From Billgrantia antri (GTDB lineage Bacteria; Pseudomonadota; Gammaproteobacteria; Pseudomonadales; Halomonadaceae): DNA of 64,000 nucleotides. The position numbers were made by a program, and so were the translations under genes. The notes beneath the pieces are model-generated. The model was not told the DNA's origin and searched no databases. It saw only the letters and a program-made list of their open reading frames with translations. Position 1 is the first letter of the stretch. Each line of letters begins with the position of its first letter. Positions 8,387 through 18,100 of this stretch are shown piece by piece. The stretch is from positions 248,001 through 312,000 of the forward strand of contig NZ_JAHYCA010000005.1 of the NCBI RefSeq assembly GCF_019430905.1, given 5' to 3'.

Positions 8387-8535
8387 AAAAAAAGCCCGAC
8401 CACTGGGGCCGGGCCTTCAATCAACGCTTCCCTATCGACCAACCTTGGGCTCCCTGCCCAAGCATCCTTGGTTCTGAGCGCTCCATCGCTCGGCCTTCCC
8501 TGTAGGGCTCTCCCTAGCCCGTTATTCCCCAGCGT
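8387..8535 (-). ncRNA. CsrB/Rsm-like small RNA, copy A (first in array)
   Basis: Predicted minus-strand RNA of about 150 nt with six or seven GGA motifs. Three well-formed hairpins present them: GGGCT-AGGGAG-AGCCC (8505-8520), GAGCG-ATGGAG-CGCTC (8476-8491) and CTTGGGC-AGGGA-GCCCAAG (8444-8462, 7 bp). It ends in a GC-rich terminator (8391-8417, one bulge) followed by seven Ts on the minus strand. TTGGAT, 16 bases, TAAAGC may be the promoter, with the start near 8533. A near-perfect GacA palindrome lies at 8602-8619. This is the best-supported member of the array. Confidence 0.87.
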
Positions 8536-8601
8536 AGTTGCTTTAGCCGAGAAGCGGTTTAATCCAAGTTATCAGGCGACGTAAGAAATTCGCTCCGCGT
8601 T

Positions 8602-8619
8602 TGTACGAAATATCTTACA
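8602..8619 (-). promoter_or_regulatory. GacA/UvrY-type upstream activating sequence of copy A
   Basis: TGTACG-AAATAT-CTTACA on the plus strand, TGTAAG-ATATTT-CGTACA on the minus. It matches TGTAAG-N6-CTTACA at 11 of 12 defined positions. The centre is about 75 bases from the predicted start of copy A, a distance typical for GacA-activated rsm promoters. Confidence 0.65.
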
Positions 8620-8737
8620 TCGCCCTGTTCGTAAGTCTTGTTTGGACTATCGAAACAGAGAGTTAGCCCATGCAGACAACGCCTGAGAATACGCTAGGCT
8701 TGATACAGGATCGAGAGCGCTACCCAAGGAGTTGGAT

Positions 8738-8911
8738 ATGGCATTTACCGCAACGGACCCCATCAAGATGATCTTTGCCCTCCTGTTACCGCCAGTCGGC
8801 GTGTTTCTGGAGGTCGGCCTGAAGGGACATTTCTGGCTCAACATCCTGCTGACGATCCTGGGTTTCATTCCGGGTATCCTTCACGCGTTCTACGTGATTT
8901 TGAAGCACTAA
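8738..8911 (+). CDS. Pmp3/YqaE-family small membrane protein
   Basis: 57-residue inner-membrane protein. The sequence is almost entirely two transmembrane helices: FALLLPPVGVFLEVGLKG, then FWLNILLTILGFIPGILHAF. The PPVGVFLE and LNILLTILGFIPGILHA motifs are those of Pmp3 (UPF0057), a family linked to membrane potential and to salt, cold or osmotic stress. AAGGAG 6 bases before the ATG supports the start. It is easily missed because of its length. It is monocistronic, and a hairpin follows about 45 bases after the stop. Confidence 0.9.
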   Translation: MAFTATDPIKMIFALLLPPVGVFLEVGLKGHFWLNILLTILGFIPGILHAFYVILKH

Positions 8912-8990
8912 CCCCTCCTGGCCCTGAAGCCGGAGCGTACACGACTGCCCGGCCGAGCCCGGAAGCCGGGTCTTGCCCCCTAACCAGCCA

Positions 8991-9025
8991 TGGCCTGCCC
9001 TCCCCCCGGCGGATCCGGCAGGCCA
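8991..9025. repeat. Inverted repeat between pmp3-like gene and umuDC
   Basis: TGGCCTGCC and GGCAGGCCA form a perfect 9-bp stem around a 17-base C-rich loop. A smaller CCGG-AAG-CCGG hairpin lies just before it (about 8958-8972). Together they may terminate the pmp3-like transcript, although no U-run is present. Confidence 0.35.
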
Positions 9026-9121
9026 TCTCGCCCCTGTCGCTTCTCGCCTGGCCCTCTTGCACGCCCAGAAGCTAACTTTCATTAGCGTTTGCCTGTTGCC
9101 TGAAAGCGACGATGTCGCGAA

Positions 9122-9141
9122 TACTGTATGAAAATACAGAA
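9122..9141. promoter_or_regulatory. SOS box (LexA operator) of umuDC
   Basis: CTGTATGAAAATACAG fits CTGT-N8-ACAG exactly and sits in TA...AA flanks as in the enterobacterial consensus. It lies 18 bases before the umuD ATG, where bound LexA would block the promoter. Confidence 0.9.
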
Positions 9142-9158
9142 TTTCAAAGGGACTCACC

Positions 9159-9599
9159 ATGACACTGGCAAACCTCATCCCGGCTCACCCCGAACCGCCG
9201 TCACTCGCGCTGCCCTACCCCTTGGCAGTCGGCCGAGCCGGCCTCTCAGGCTTCCCCAGCCCAGCGCAGGACTATGAAGGCCGTACGCTCGATTTGAACG
9301 AACGACTGGTGAAGCGCCCCTCGGCGACGTTCTTCATGGGCGTGACCGGTGACAGCATGGTGCGCTTTGGCATCTACGATGGCGACCTGCTGCTGGTCGA
9401 TCGCTCCATCGACCCGCGGCCGGGCCATATCATCGTCGCCATGGTCGACGGCGAGATCACCGTCAAACGCTACGAGCTGCGCGGCCAGGTGCCGTGCCTG
9501 TGCTCGGGCAACCCACGCTACGCGCCCATCCCGCTCGTCGACATCGAGTGTCAGGTCTGGGGCGTGGTCCGTTCGGTCATCCATGAGTATCAGGTATGA
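9159..9599 (+). CDS. umuD: UmuD-type SOS mutagenesis protein (S24 autoprotease)
   Basis: 146 residues. RecA-stimulated self-cleavage gives UmuD', which joins UmuC to form DNA polymerase V. The cleavage site Ala-Gly is at 27-28 (VGRAGLSGF). The catalytic serine is S66 in GDSM and the lysine K103 in TVKRY. The LexA box immediately upstream and the ATGA overlap with umuC define a damage-inducible operon. Confidence 0.95.
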   Translation: MTLANLIPAHPEPPSLALPYPLAVGRAGLSGFPSPAQDYEGRTLDLNERLVKRPSATFFMGVTGDSMVRFGIYDGDLLLVDRSIDPRPGHIIVAMVDGEITVKRYELRGQVPCLCSGNPRYAPIPLVDIECQVWGVVRSVIHEYQV

Positions 9600-10882
9600 G
9601 CATGATCGGCCTGGTCGACTGCAACTCGTTCTACGTCAGCTGCGAGCGCGTGTTCCAACCGCGGCTGTGCAGCGTTCCGGTAGGCGTGATGTCGAACAAC
9701 GACGGCTGCGTCATCGCCCTCTCCAACGAGCTGAAAACGCTCGGCATCACCATGGGCACGCCGGCGTTCGAGCTTCAGCACCTGGTGCGCCAGGGCCGCA
9801 TCCACCTGCTATCGAGCAACTACGAGCTCTACGGCGACATGTCGGCTCGCGTACTGGCGGTACTCGAGGAGTACGCCCCTATCGTCGAGCCCTACTCCAT
9901 CGACGAGATGTTCGTGCGCTTCGACGGCTTCGAGCGCGACGCACTGCTTGCGCACTCCCAGCAGTTGCACCGCAAGGTGCGACAGTACACCGGCATACCC
10001 GTCTGCGTAGGCGTCGCCCCCTCGCGAACGCTGGCCAAGCTGGCCAACCGAGCGGCCAAGAAGATCCCCGCCTATGGCGGCGTATGCATGCTCCAGCCCG
10101 GCAGCCGGGAAACGCAGGCTCTGCTCGAAAAATTCGCCTTGGGCGATGTATGGGGCGTGGGACGGCGGCTCGTCGAGCGCCTGGCGCTGATCGGCATCAA
10201 GAGCGCCTGGGACCTCGCTCAGGCCGACCCCAAGCGCCTCCGACAGCAGTTCAGCGTCACCCTCGAGCGTACCGCCCTGGAACTCCGGGGTATCAGCTGC
10301 ATCGAGATGAGCGACTTTCTTGAGCCGCGCCAGCGCATCATGACCAGCCGCAGCTTCGGCAAGCTCACCGACGACCTGGCCGAGATCCGCGAGGCCATGC
10401 GCCAGCACGGCCAGCGCGGTGCGGAGAAGCTGCGCCACCAGCGCAGCCTGGCTCGCGCGGTGCTGGTCTTCCTCAAGACCAACCCGTTTCGTACCGACCT
10501 GCCCCAGTATTCGCCCAGCCTGGCCATGGAACTTCCCCACCCCACCGACGACAGCCGCGAGATCCTGCATGCCGCCGGTGAGGCCCTGCAGCGGATCTAC
10601 CGCCAGGGCTACCTGTACCAGAAAGGCGGCGTGATGCTGCTCGACCTGATCGACGCCGACCGCCAGCAGCTCTCGCTGCTGGATACGCCGCAGAGCGACA
10701 CCGAGCGCCAGCGCAGTGCAAAGTTGATGGGCGTGATGGACGAGCTGAACCACAGGATGGGGCGCGGCACCGTGAAGTTTGGCACGCCCAGCCCCGGGGC
10801 CGCCTGGCATTTGCGCTGCGCCCACCGCTCGGCGCGGTGGACCACCCGGTGGGACGAGCTACCTGTGGTGCCCATGGGGTGA
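9596..10882 (+). CDS. umuC: DNA polymerase V catalytic subunit UmuC (Y-family)
   Basis: 428-residue Y-family translesion polymerase. The N-terminal metal-binding Asp is in [15 protein letters not shown] (residues 6-20), and YSIDE carries D103/E104 of the catalytic triad. The helix-hairpin-helix and little-finger regions follow, ending with a UmuC-type C-terminal tail ([13 protein letters not shown]). The start codon overlaps the umuD stop (ATGA), so translation is coupled. SOS-regulated through the umuD promoter. Confidence 0.96.
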   Translation: MSMIGLVDCNSFYVSCERVFQPRLCSVPVGVMSNNDGCVIALSNELKTLGITMGTPAFELQHLVRQGRIHLLSSNYELYGDMSARVLAVLEEYAPIVEPYSIDEMFVRFDGFERDALLAHSQQLHRKVRQYTGIPVCVGVAPSRTLAKLANRAAKKIPAYGGVCMLQPGSRETQALLEKFALGDVWGVGRRLVERLALIGIKSAWDLAQADPKRLRQQFSVTLERTALELRGISCIEMSDFLEPRQRIMTSRSFGKLTDDLAEIREAMRQHGQRGAEKLRHQRSLARAVLVFLKTNPFRTDLPQYSPSLAMELPHPTDDSREILHAAGEALQRIYRQGYLYQKGGVMLLDLIDADRQQLSLLDTPQSDTERQRSAKLMGVMDELNHRMGRGTVKFGTPSPGAAWHLRCAHRSARWTTRWDELPVVPMG

Positions 10883-10950
10883 TGGTCCTCCAGGATCTGG
10901 ATGACATGCACTACGCTCAACGGTAAAGGGTAACGGCAATGGAGGTCGAC

Positions 10951-11148
10951 ATGGACAAGGCCGTCATCGACGCAATTCGGGAGAAAGAGCAGTTGCCTGA
11001 CAGCATGACGGATAGCGAGATCGCCAAGGAATACAAAGGCACGTACACCGCCGCCAGGGCTGCCGTGAACCTGGAGCACAAGCTACCCGATCAGGTGCTC
11101 GCAGACGCCATGCGCAAGGTGTTTCCTTTCATGAGGAAGAGGAAGTAG
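10951..11148 (+). CDS. Small protein of unknown function
   Basis: 65 residues, charged, with no signal peptide or membrane segment. The ATG at 10951 is preferred over that at 10939 because GGAGGT lies 4 bases upstream. Sequence features are LPDSMTDSEIAKEYKGTYTA and a basic C-terminus (FPFMRKRK). I do not recognise a family. It sits 68 bases after umuC but outside the coupled pair. Confidence 0.55.
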   Translation: MDKAVIDAIREKEQLPDSMTDSEIAKEYKGTYTAARAAVNLEHKLPDQVLADAMRKVFPFMRKRK

Positions 11149-11381
11149 AACACCAACGCAACGATGCTTCTACTCTGGGCGCGCCGTCCCTTCTTGCGTA
11201 CAATGGCCGGCCATCTCATTCCTGCTCCCTGGATCTCGTCACGCTGCGCGTCATGCGGCGTCCGGCGAGTCGGTTACGTGTCGATACCTGAGGTTCGTTG
11301 TCTCGATGGTACCGAACGCGGGTGCAAGGCGAAACGAGCCGGATCAAACGGTAGCGACGGCAGAACCTCTGGAGGCCATTG

Positions 11382-12419
11382 ATGAGCAACACGACTGGAA
11401 ACGACCCGCTGGCTCGGGCGCGCCGGTTTTCTGTGGCCCCCATGATGGACTGGACGACGAGGGACCAAAGAGCATTCGCTCGCACCCTGACCCGCCAGGC
11501 GCTGCTCTATACCGAGATGGTGACCACCGGCGCGATACTTCACGGCAGCCCGCGCGAGCGCTTTCTCGGCTATGACGAGGTCGAGCATCCGTTGGCGCTG
11601 CAGCTGGGCGGTAGCGACCCCGGCGAGCTGGCGGAGTGCGCGGCGATTGCCGAGGCGTGGGGCTATGACGAGGTGAACCTCAACGTCGGCTGCCCCAGCG
11701 ACCGGGTGCAGAACAACATGATCGGCGCCTGCCTGATGGGCCACCCCGAGAAGGTCGCCGCGGCGGTGCGCGCCATGCGCGCGGCGGTGCGCATTCCGGT
11801 GACGGTGAAGTGCCGCATCGGCATCGACGACCAGGACGAGGATGCCGACCTCGAGCGCTTCATCGCCACCGTGGCCGATGCCGGCTGCGAGACGTTCATC
11901 GTGCATGCGCGCAAGGCGTGGCTGCAGGGGCTCTCGCCCAAGGAGAACCGCGACATCCCGCCGCTCAACTACCCGCGGGTGCATCGCCTCAAGGCCAGTC
12001 GACCGGAGCTGCACATCGGCATCAACGGTGGCATCAAGACGCTGGACGAGTGCCGCGAGCAGCTGGGCCATGTAGACAGCGTGATGGTCGGACGCGAAGC
12101 CTACCAGAACCCCTGGCTGCTGGCCGGCGTCGATCAGGCGCTCTACGGCGAACCCGGCCCGGCCATGAGCCGCCATGCCGCCGCGCGGGCGTTCCGCCCT
12201 TACATCGCCCGCCGGCTCGAGGAAGGCGCCAAGCTCAACCATGTCACCCGCCACCTGCTGGGCCTGTTCCAGGGCCAGCCGGGCGGGCGCCGCTTCCGTC
12301 GCCATCTGTCGGAGAACGGTCACCTCGACGGCGCCTGCCTGCGGGTGTACGACGATGCCCTGAGCCTGGTGCCGGAAAAGAGCGACTACGAAGCCGAGCC
12401 CCGTCTCGCCGAAGCCTAG
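11382..12419 (+). CDS. dusA: tRNA-dihydrouridine synthase A
   Basis: 345-residue FMN enzyme that reduces uridines in the D-loop of tRNA with NADPH. The TIM barrel starts with RRFSVAPMMDWTTRDQR, and the catalytic cysteine is C104 in NLNVGCPSDRVQNNMIGA. The FMN-binding INGGIKTLDE and VMVGREAYQNPW are present, and the length is normal for DusA. The ATG at 11382 is chosen because GGAGG lies 6 bases before it; the in-frame TTG one codon earlier is less likely. The gene converges with the deacylase gene, 21 bases apart. Confidence 0.95.
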   Translation: MSNTTGNDPLARARRFSVAPMMDWTTRDQRAFARTLTRQALLYTEMVTTGAILHGSPRERFLGYDEVEHPLALQLGGSDPGELAECAAIAEAWGYDEVNLNVGCPSDRVQNNMIGACLMGHPEKVAAAVRAMRAAVRIPVTVKCRIGIDDQDEDADLERFIATVADAGCETFIVHARKAWLQGLSPKENRDIPPLNYPRVHRLKASRPELHIGINGGIKTLDECREQLGHVDSVMVGREAYQNPWLLAGVDQALYGEPGPAMSRHAAARAFRPYIARRLEEGAKLNHVTRHLLGLFQGQPGGRRFRRHLSENGHLDGACLRVYDDALSLVPEKSDYEAEPRLAEA

Positions 12420-12440
12420 GACTTTTCGTCCATTGCCCCG

Positions 12441-13472
12441 TCAGTAGAGCGGGTCGGGCGGCGGCTCGAGGCTGGAGTGGAAGTCCTCGATGGCGCTCTC
12501 GGCCTCCTCGATGGCATCGAAGCGGGCGATATGAAATAGCGCCTCGCCTTCGTTGGCCAGCGGCAGCCGACTCATGCCGATCACGATGCCGTCGGCCATG
12601 GCCTTGACGCCGGCCTCGGCATTGCCGAAGGGGTCGGCCACCTTTCCCAGCACGTCGCCCTTGGTTACCCGTGCGCCGAGGCGCACCTTGGGTCGCAGGA
12701 TGCCGTCGATGGGCGCCCGCGCCCAGCTCGAGCCGTTGGCCAGCTCCGCCGCCGGCGGCGGCCGGCGGCGATGTTCTCCCGCCAGCATGCCCAGCCGACG
12801 CATGACGCGCAGCACGCCTCGCACGCCCGGCGTGATCGCCCACTCGTCGAAGCGCAGCGCCTCGCCGGCCTCGTAGGTCAGTACTGGAATGCCTCGCGTC
12901 TGAGCGTAGTGGCGCAGGCTGCCTTCGCGCAGTTCGGCGTTGAGGATGACAGGCGCGCCGAAGGCATTGGCCATGCGCTCGGTCTCGCTACCCCGGCTGA
13001 GCTGGGCACGGATCTGCGGCAGGTTGGTACGGTGGATGGCGCCGGTATGGAGGTCGATGATATGCGTCGCGTGATCGACGATCTGCTCGCGAAACAGCGC
13101 CGCCACACGGGCCCCCAGCGAGCCCGTCTCGCTGCCGGGGAAGCAGCGGTTGAGATCGCGCCGGTCCGGCAGGTAGCGGCTGTGCTGCATGAAGCCGAAG
13201 ACATTGACGATGGGCACTGCGATCAGGGTGCCGTTGAGCCCTTGGATCTGCTTCGAACGCATCAGCCGGCGCACAATCTCCACGCTGTTGATCTCGTCGC
13301 CATGAATGCCTCCGCAGACCAGCATGACCGGCCCCTGGCGGCGGCCGTGCACCACTTCGACAGGGATGTGCAACGGCGCATGGGTGTAGAGCCGCGCCAC
13401 CGGCACGTCGACCTGGAGACGGCTGCCGGGTTTGATCTTGACGCCATTGAGCTCGAAAGATGCGCGGGGCAT
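12441..13472 (-). CDS. Succinylglutamate desuccinylase/aspartoacylase-family deacylase
   Basis: 343-residue zinc hydrolase of the M14/AstE type. The zinc ligands are H57 and E60 in GGIHGDEINSVEI and H142 in IIDLHTG. SRYLPDRRDLNRCFPG is the family's substrate-binding segment. The C-terminal half has a biotinyl-lipoyl-like beta segment (GILRPKVRLGARVTKGDVL). It cleaves an amide or acyl group from an amino-acid-like substrate, but the substrate cannot be assigned; no arginine-succinyltransferase genes are nearby. It stands alone. Confidence 0.82.
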   Translation of the reverse strand: MPRASFELNGVKIKPGSRLQVDVPVARLYTHAPLHIPVEVVHGRRQGPVMLVCGGIHGDEINSVEIVRRLMRSKQIQGLNGTLIAVPIVNVFGFMQHSRYLPDRRDLNRCFPGSETGSLGARVAALFREQIVDHATHIIDLHTGAIHRTNLPQIRAQLSRGSETERMANAFGAPVILNAELREGSLRHYAQTRGIPVLTYEAGEALRFDEWAITPGVRGVLRVMRRLGMLAGEHRRRPPPAAELANGSSWARAPIDGILRPKVRLGARVTKGDVLGKVADPFGNAEAGVKAMADGIVIGMSRLPLANEGEALFHIARFDAIEEAESAIEDFHSSLEPPPDPLY

Positions 13473-13571
13473 TGACCTTCCCGGAATAGAACAGTGTTCG
13501 ATCCGTTATACCTTGCCGCTGCGTGGAATACGAGGGATAGGCTGAGATGGCATCATGCGCGAAGCATGACA

Positions 13572-13587
13572 TACATATACGAATGTA
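13572..13587. promoter_or_regulatory. Putative TetR-type operator upstream of the TetR gene
   Basis: TACATATACGAATGTA (TACAT-N6-ATGTA), 62 bases before the regulator's ATG. The same spaced half-sites occur upstream of the RND pump operon at 19596, which supports both as binding sites for this TetR protein. Confidence 0.6.
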
Positions 13588-13648
13588 AGCGTGTCATCCC
13601 TGAGTTAGAATGTCGAAAACATGACAGTGTCGAGGAGAACCGCCCCAC

Positions 13649-14266
13649 ATGGCCCGACGTACCAAAGCAGAAGCCGCCGCCACACGCGAAGCCCTGCTCG
13701 ATGCCGCCGAGGCTGTCTTCCTCGAACGAGGTGTGGCCCGCACCTCACTGGAGCAGATTGCTCGCGAGGCCGGCATGACCCGTGGTGCCGTCTACTGGCA
13801 CTTCAAGGACAAGGCCGACCTGTTCCAGGCCATGCTGCAACGGGTGCGCATGCCGTTCGAGGAGTTGGTCGAGGAGATCGGCGATCCGGAACTCGCCAAC
13901 AAGCCGCTGGAAGCCATTCGTCGCGCCTGCCAGAGCGGCTTCGCACGCCTCGAGCAGCCGCGCTATCGACGCGTGCACGCCATCCTGATTCATCATTGCG
14001 AAACCTTCGCCGAGATCGACCCCTTGGCGATGCAGAACGAGATGGCCGAGGAGGCTTGTGGCGCCCTGCTCGGCTACTTCACCAGCGCCGCCCGGATGGG
14101 CCATCTTCGCCAGGACCTTTCCCCGGAAGTGGCCGCCAGGTTGCTGCAGGCCATTCTCGGCGGCCTGTTTCACGACTGGCTGCGCAACTACGAGCAATTC
14201 TCGCTGCGCGAGCGCGGCACGCTGCTCGTCGAAACCCAACTGGAACTGCTGCGCGCCAAGCACTGA
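13649..14266 (+). CDS. TetR/AcrR-family transcriptional repressor
   Basis: 205 residues. The N-terminal helix-turn-helix (TSLEQIAREAGMTRGAVYWH) is almost exactly that of the AcrR/TtgR/MtrR group, which represses RND multidrug pumps and is released by hydrophobic ligands. The ligand-binding domain fills the rest. The pump genes are about 1 kb away (15.1-19.6 kb), beyond one intervening gene. An operator-like TACAT-N6-ATGTA is found both in front of this gene and in front of the pump operon, which suggests autoregulation plus control of the pump. Confidence 0.88.
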   Translation: MARRTKAEAAATREALLDAAEAVFLERGVARTSLEQIAREAGMTRGAVYWHFKDKADLFQAMLQRVRMPFEELVEEIGDPELANKPLEAIRRACQSGFARLEQPRYRRVHAILIHHCETFAEIDPLAMQNEMAEEACGALLGYFTSAARMGHLRQDLSPEVAARLLQAILGGLFHDWLRNYEQFSLRERGTLLVETQLELLRAKH

Positions 14267-14269
14267 GCG

Positions 14270-14962
14270 TTACAGCGGTGCCTCGGCGCCTCCATGACTC
14301 GCCCCGCCACGAACATGCGCGAGCCGCAGCCGGCTCAGGTGCACGCGCGCCTCGCAGTAGCGGCTCTCCGCCACGCTGCGGTAGGCGCCCTCCTTCGCCA
14401 CGAACTTGACCAGGACCCGGCGCTCCCCCGGATGGGGCAAGTCACCGGGCTTGGCGTGAAGGCGCACCTCACACTCGGGGTCGTCGACCAGCGTGGCCGT
14501 GGCCCAGCCCTGCGCATCGGGTGCGGCGCGCACCTGTACGACTTCCCCCAGCAGGCAGCACGGCTGTGACTGTGCCAACCGGTGGAAGCGGCGCTGCAGT
14601 GCATGACACAAGCTTGCCGCCAGCGGCGAGGCGAGAACGAAGGCCGCCCATAGCACCACCACGCCCACGGGGATACGAAACAGCCCCAGCGGCAGCCAGC
14701 GCAGCACCAGCAGCTCTATCGCCAGGGTCACGGCGCCAGCCAGCGCCAGCAGCACACTCAGCGCAAAGGAGACCGGCACGCCGGCGAAGCCCAGGGCAAC
14801 CATGGTGCTGGCCAGATGGTCCCCCTTCAGGCTGTCGCGGGCGAACAGCGCCAGCGGCGCCAGGCGCAGCAGCACCAGCAGCCAGTAGAGCAACACCAAC
14901 GGCAGCAGGACAGTGAAGACGACGACGGGAAAACTCAGGGCAATCTGACGTACGGCTTCCAT
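14270..14962 (-). CDS. YqiJ-like inner-membrane protein with C-terminal OB-fold region
   Basis: 230 residues. About three hydrophobic segments are seen (FPVVVFTVLLPLVLLYWLLV; a second near residues 62-85; a third near 97-117). A soluble C-terminal part follows (CCLLGEVVQVRA, PGERRVLVKFVAKEGAYRSV) that resembles the OB-fold of YqiJ/NfeD-type proteins. Those are usually partners of flotillin-like proteins, but no flotillin gene is visible here. It converges with the TetR gene, 3 bases apart. The family assignment is by architecture and is moderate. Confidence 0.6.
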   Translation of the reverse strand: MEAVRQIALSFPVVVFTVLLPLVLLYWLLVLLRLAPLALFARDSLKGDHLASTMVALGFAGVPVSFALSVLLALAGAVTLAIELLVLRWLPLGLFRIPVGVVVLWAAFVLASPLAASLCHALQRRFHRLAQSQPCCLLGEVVQVRAAPDAQGWATATLVDDPECEVRLHAKPGDLPHPGERRVLVKFVAKEGAYRSVAESRYCEARVHLSRLRLAHVRGGASHGGAEAPL

Positions 14963-15042
14963 GGCGGCCTCCTTGCGGTTAGCGCTCGACTCACCTTCAG
15001 CCTAGCCCAAGCCGCTTTGGGCAGGGCTCGCTCCAGACCATG

Positions 15043-15072
15043 AAAAAGGGCGCCACCTTACCGGTGGCGCCC
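15043..15072 (-). terminator. Intrinsic terminator of the RND pump operon
   Basis: A 10-bp stem (GGGCGCCACC / GGTGGCGCCC) with a 5-base loop. On the minus strand it is followed by CTTTTTCA. It is 30 bases past the stop of the pump gene. Confidence 0.85.
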
Positions 15073-15101
15073 TGTGGCCGCGCAGTGCAATTGCCTGTCG
15101 C

Positions 15102-18100
15102 TCAGGTGTGCTCGTTCGCGGCCTCGTGCCGACCTCTCAGTTGGTAGCGAAGCCAGTCGGAGACACGCGCGATCACGGCGTAGAAACTCGGTACGAACAG
15201 GCTGCCGAGCACCGCCACCGAGGCCATGCCCACCGCCACGGTGGTACCGATATGGTGGCTACTGACGTCGCTCGCCCCGCTGGCAAGTGCCAGCGGCAGG
15301 GTGCCGAAGATGAACGCCAGCGAGGTCATCACGATCGGCCGGAAGCGCAGCTCCGCCGCGGTGATGGCCGCCTCGCGGATCGACTTGCCCTGCTCCTTGC
15401 GCTGCAGTTCGGCGAATTCGACGATCAGGATGGCATTCTTGGCCGCCAGCCCCACCACCACCAGCATGCCGATCTCCACGTAGACGCTGGTATCGAGCCC
15501 GCGCAGCACGATGCCGCCGATGCCGCCAAGGAAGGCAAAGGGCGTCGCAGTGAGCACCGCCAGCGGCAGCGACCAGCTCTCGTACTGCGCCGCCAGGATC
15601 AGGAACACCATCAGAATGCCGAAGACGATGGCCAGCGTCGCGGTATTGCCCAGTTGGCTCTCCTGGTAGGCGGTGCCGGTCCAGCCCATGCCCCAGCCGC
15701 CGCCGAGGGTCTCCTCGACGATCTCCTCCATGGCGGCGATCGCCTGACCGGAGCTGTAGCCCGGCGCGGGGCCGCCCTGGAACTGCGCCCCCAGGTAGAC
15801 GCCGAAGCGCGACACCACCGCCGGCTTGGCCTGGCGCTCCAGGGTGACGAATTCCGAAAGCGGAATCCGCTCGCCATCGCCGCCACGTACGTAGACGCTG
15901 CTGACGTCATCAGGCGTCCTGCGGAACTCGTCCTCGTTCTGCAGGTAGACCTGGAAGTTGCGATTCTGATAGCTGAAGAAATTGACGAAGCCGTTGCCGA
16001 AGGTATTCGACAGGGTGGCGTTCAGGTCTTCCAGTGCCACGCCGTAGCTCAGCGCCTTCTGCTGGTCGATCTCGGCGCGATAGCCCGGCACGTTGACGTT
16101 GAAAGTAGTGAATACCCGCTGTAGGGCCGGGTGCTGATTGGCTGCCTGCATCACCTTTACCGAGGCCTGGAACAGCTCCTGCGGCGAGGCTCCCTCGAAG
16201 GACTGCAGGTAGCCTTCGAAGCCCCCCGTGGTGGAGAGCCCCATGATCGGCGGCACGTTGAACGCCATGGCCGAGCCGCCGGGAATCTGGGCGCCCAGCT
16301 GCATCACCCGTCCCACCAGTTCGGTCGCGGTCAGTTCACGTTCGTCCCACGGCTCCATGTTGATGAACATGATCCCCCGCGCGGTGTTGACCGAGCTCGA
16401 GAGGATGTCGTAGCCGGCCACGGCGGTGGAATACTGCACCCCGGGCACCTCCTGGATGCGTGAGCTGAGCTCGTCCATGTAACTCTGGGTACGCGCCAGG
16501 GAGGCGGAGTCGGGCAGCTGGACGCTGGCCAGCACGATGCCCTGGTCGGTCTCGGGGACCAGGGTCGCCGGTGCAACCTGGTAGAGCCACCAGGAAGCGC
16601 CGATGACCAGCCCGGTAAGCAGCAGCGCCAGCCCCCAGAAGCGCACCAGCAGCTTGACCAGCCACATGTAGGCGGCGGTAACGCCGGCAAACAGGCGATC
16701 GAACAGCCGCAGCGGCGTGTTGAGCGCCCGCATCAGCTTGGACTGCCCCACTCCCTTGGGCTTGTGCTTGATGAAGATGGCCGAGAGTGCCGGGGTGAAG
16801 GTCAACGCCATCAGCGCCGAGAAGGCGACCGAGACGGCGACCGTGATGGCGAACTGCTGGTAGATCTGACCGGTGAAGCCCCCCAGGAAGGCCACCGGCA
16901 CGAACACCGCCGCCATGATCAGCGACGTGGCGATGACCGGGCCGCCCACCTCCCGCATGGCACGGATGGTGGCCTGGGTCACGGTGATCTCGTCGTCCTC
17001 GCTGAGCACGCGCTCGACGTTCTCCACCACCAGGATGGCATCGTCGACCACGATGCCGATGGAGAGCACCAGGGCGAACAGCGTCAACAGGTTGATCGAG
17101 AAGCCGAACAGGTAGAAGCCGGCGAAGGTGGCCAGCACCGAGACCGGCACCACCGACATGGCGATCACCGTGAAGCGCCAGTTCTGCAGGAAGATGAACA
17201 GGATCACACCGACGATCAGGAAGGCCTCGATGAAGACGTGGGTCACGGTATCCACCGAGGCGCCGATGAACAGCGTGGTGTCGTAGGGCACCACGTATTC
17301 AAGCCCGGGAGGGAAACGCGTCTCCAGGTCGGCCATGGTGGCCTGCACCGCCCGCGCCGTCTCCAGCGCATTGGCGCCCGGCTGCTGGTTGATGATGATC
17401 GGCGTCATGGTGGCGCCGTTCAGCCGCGCCTGCACGCCGTAGTAGGAGGCCCCCAGTTCGATGCGCGCCACGTCGTCCAGGCGCAACGCCGAGCCGTCGG
17501 GGTTGGTGCGCAGGAAGATGTCGCGGAAGTCTTCGACGTCGTTGAGTCGCCCGCCGGCGGTAATGGTGTAGGTGAAGGCACGCGGGTCGCGCTGCGGCGT
17601 GGCCGCCAGATTGCCTGCCGGCACCTCGGTATTCTGGGCGCGAATGGCCCGTGCCACTTCGGTGGGGGTCAAGTCGTACTGGGCCAGCTTGTCGGGGTCC
17701 ATCCACACGCGCATGGCGAACTCGCCGCCGCCCAGCACCGAGGCCTCGCCCACGCCTGGTACTTGGCGCAGCTCGTCGAGGATGTTCAGCGTGGCATAGT
17801 TCTGCATGAACACGTTGTTGTAGTCGCCCTGCGGCGAAATCAGCGCCACCAGCATCAGGATCGAGCTGCTGCGCAGCTCCACCGTGACGCCCTGGGCCTG
17901 CACCGCCTCGGGCAGACGCGACAGCGCACCCTGCACCCGGTTGTTGACGTTGATGGTGTTGATATCGCCGTCGGTGCCGATGTCGAACGCCACGTTCAGA
18001 CTCATGGAGCCGTTGTCGGCGCTGGTCGAGGTCATGTAGAGCATGTCCTCGACGCCGTTGATCGCCTCGGCCAGCGGGGCCGCCACCGTCTGGGCGACCG

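Noticed and set aside
8150..8390. GGA-rich plus strand as a possible sixth sponge RNA
   Set aside because: Several GGA motifs are present, but they do not sit in hairpin loops and no good plus-strand terminator with a U-run follows.
8140..8442. 100-codon minus-strand frame with hydrophobic stretches
   Set aside because: It runs through the terminator of small-RNA copy A, has no ribosome binding site, and its codon third positions are less GC-rich than real genes here.
8144..8584. 146-codon plus-strand frame across small-RNA copy A
   Set aside because: Basic, low-complexity product with no domain; it lies antisense to a structured RNA.
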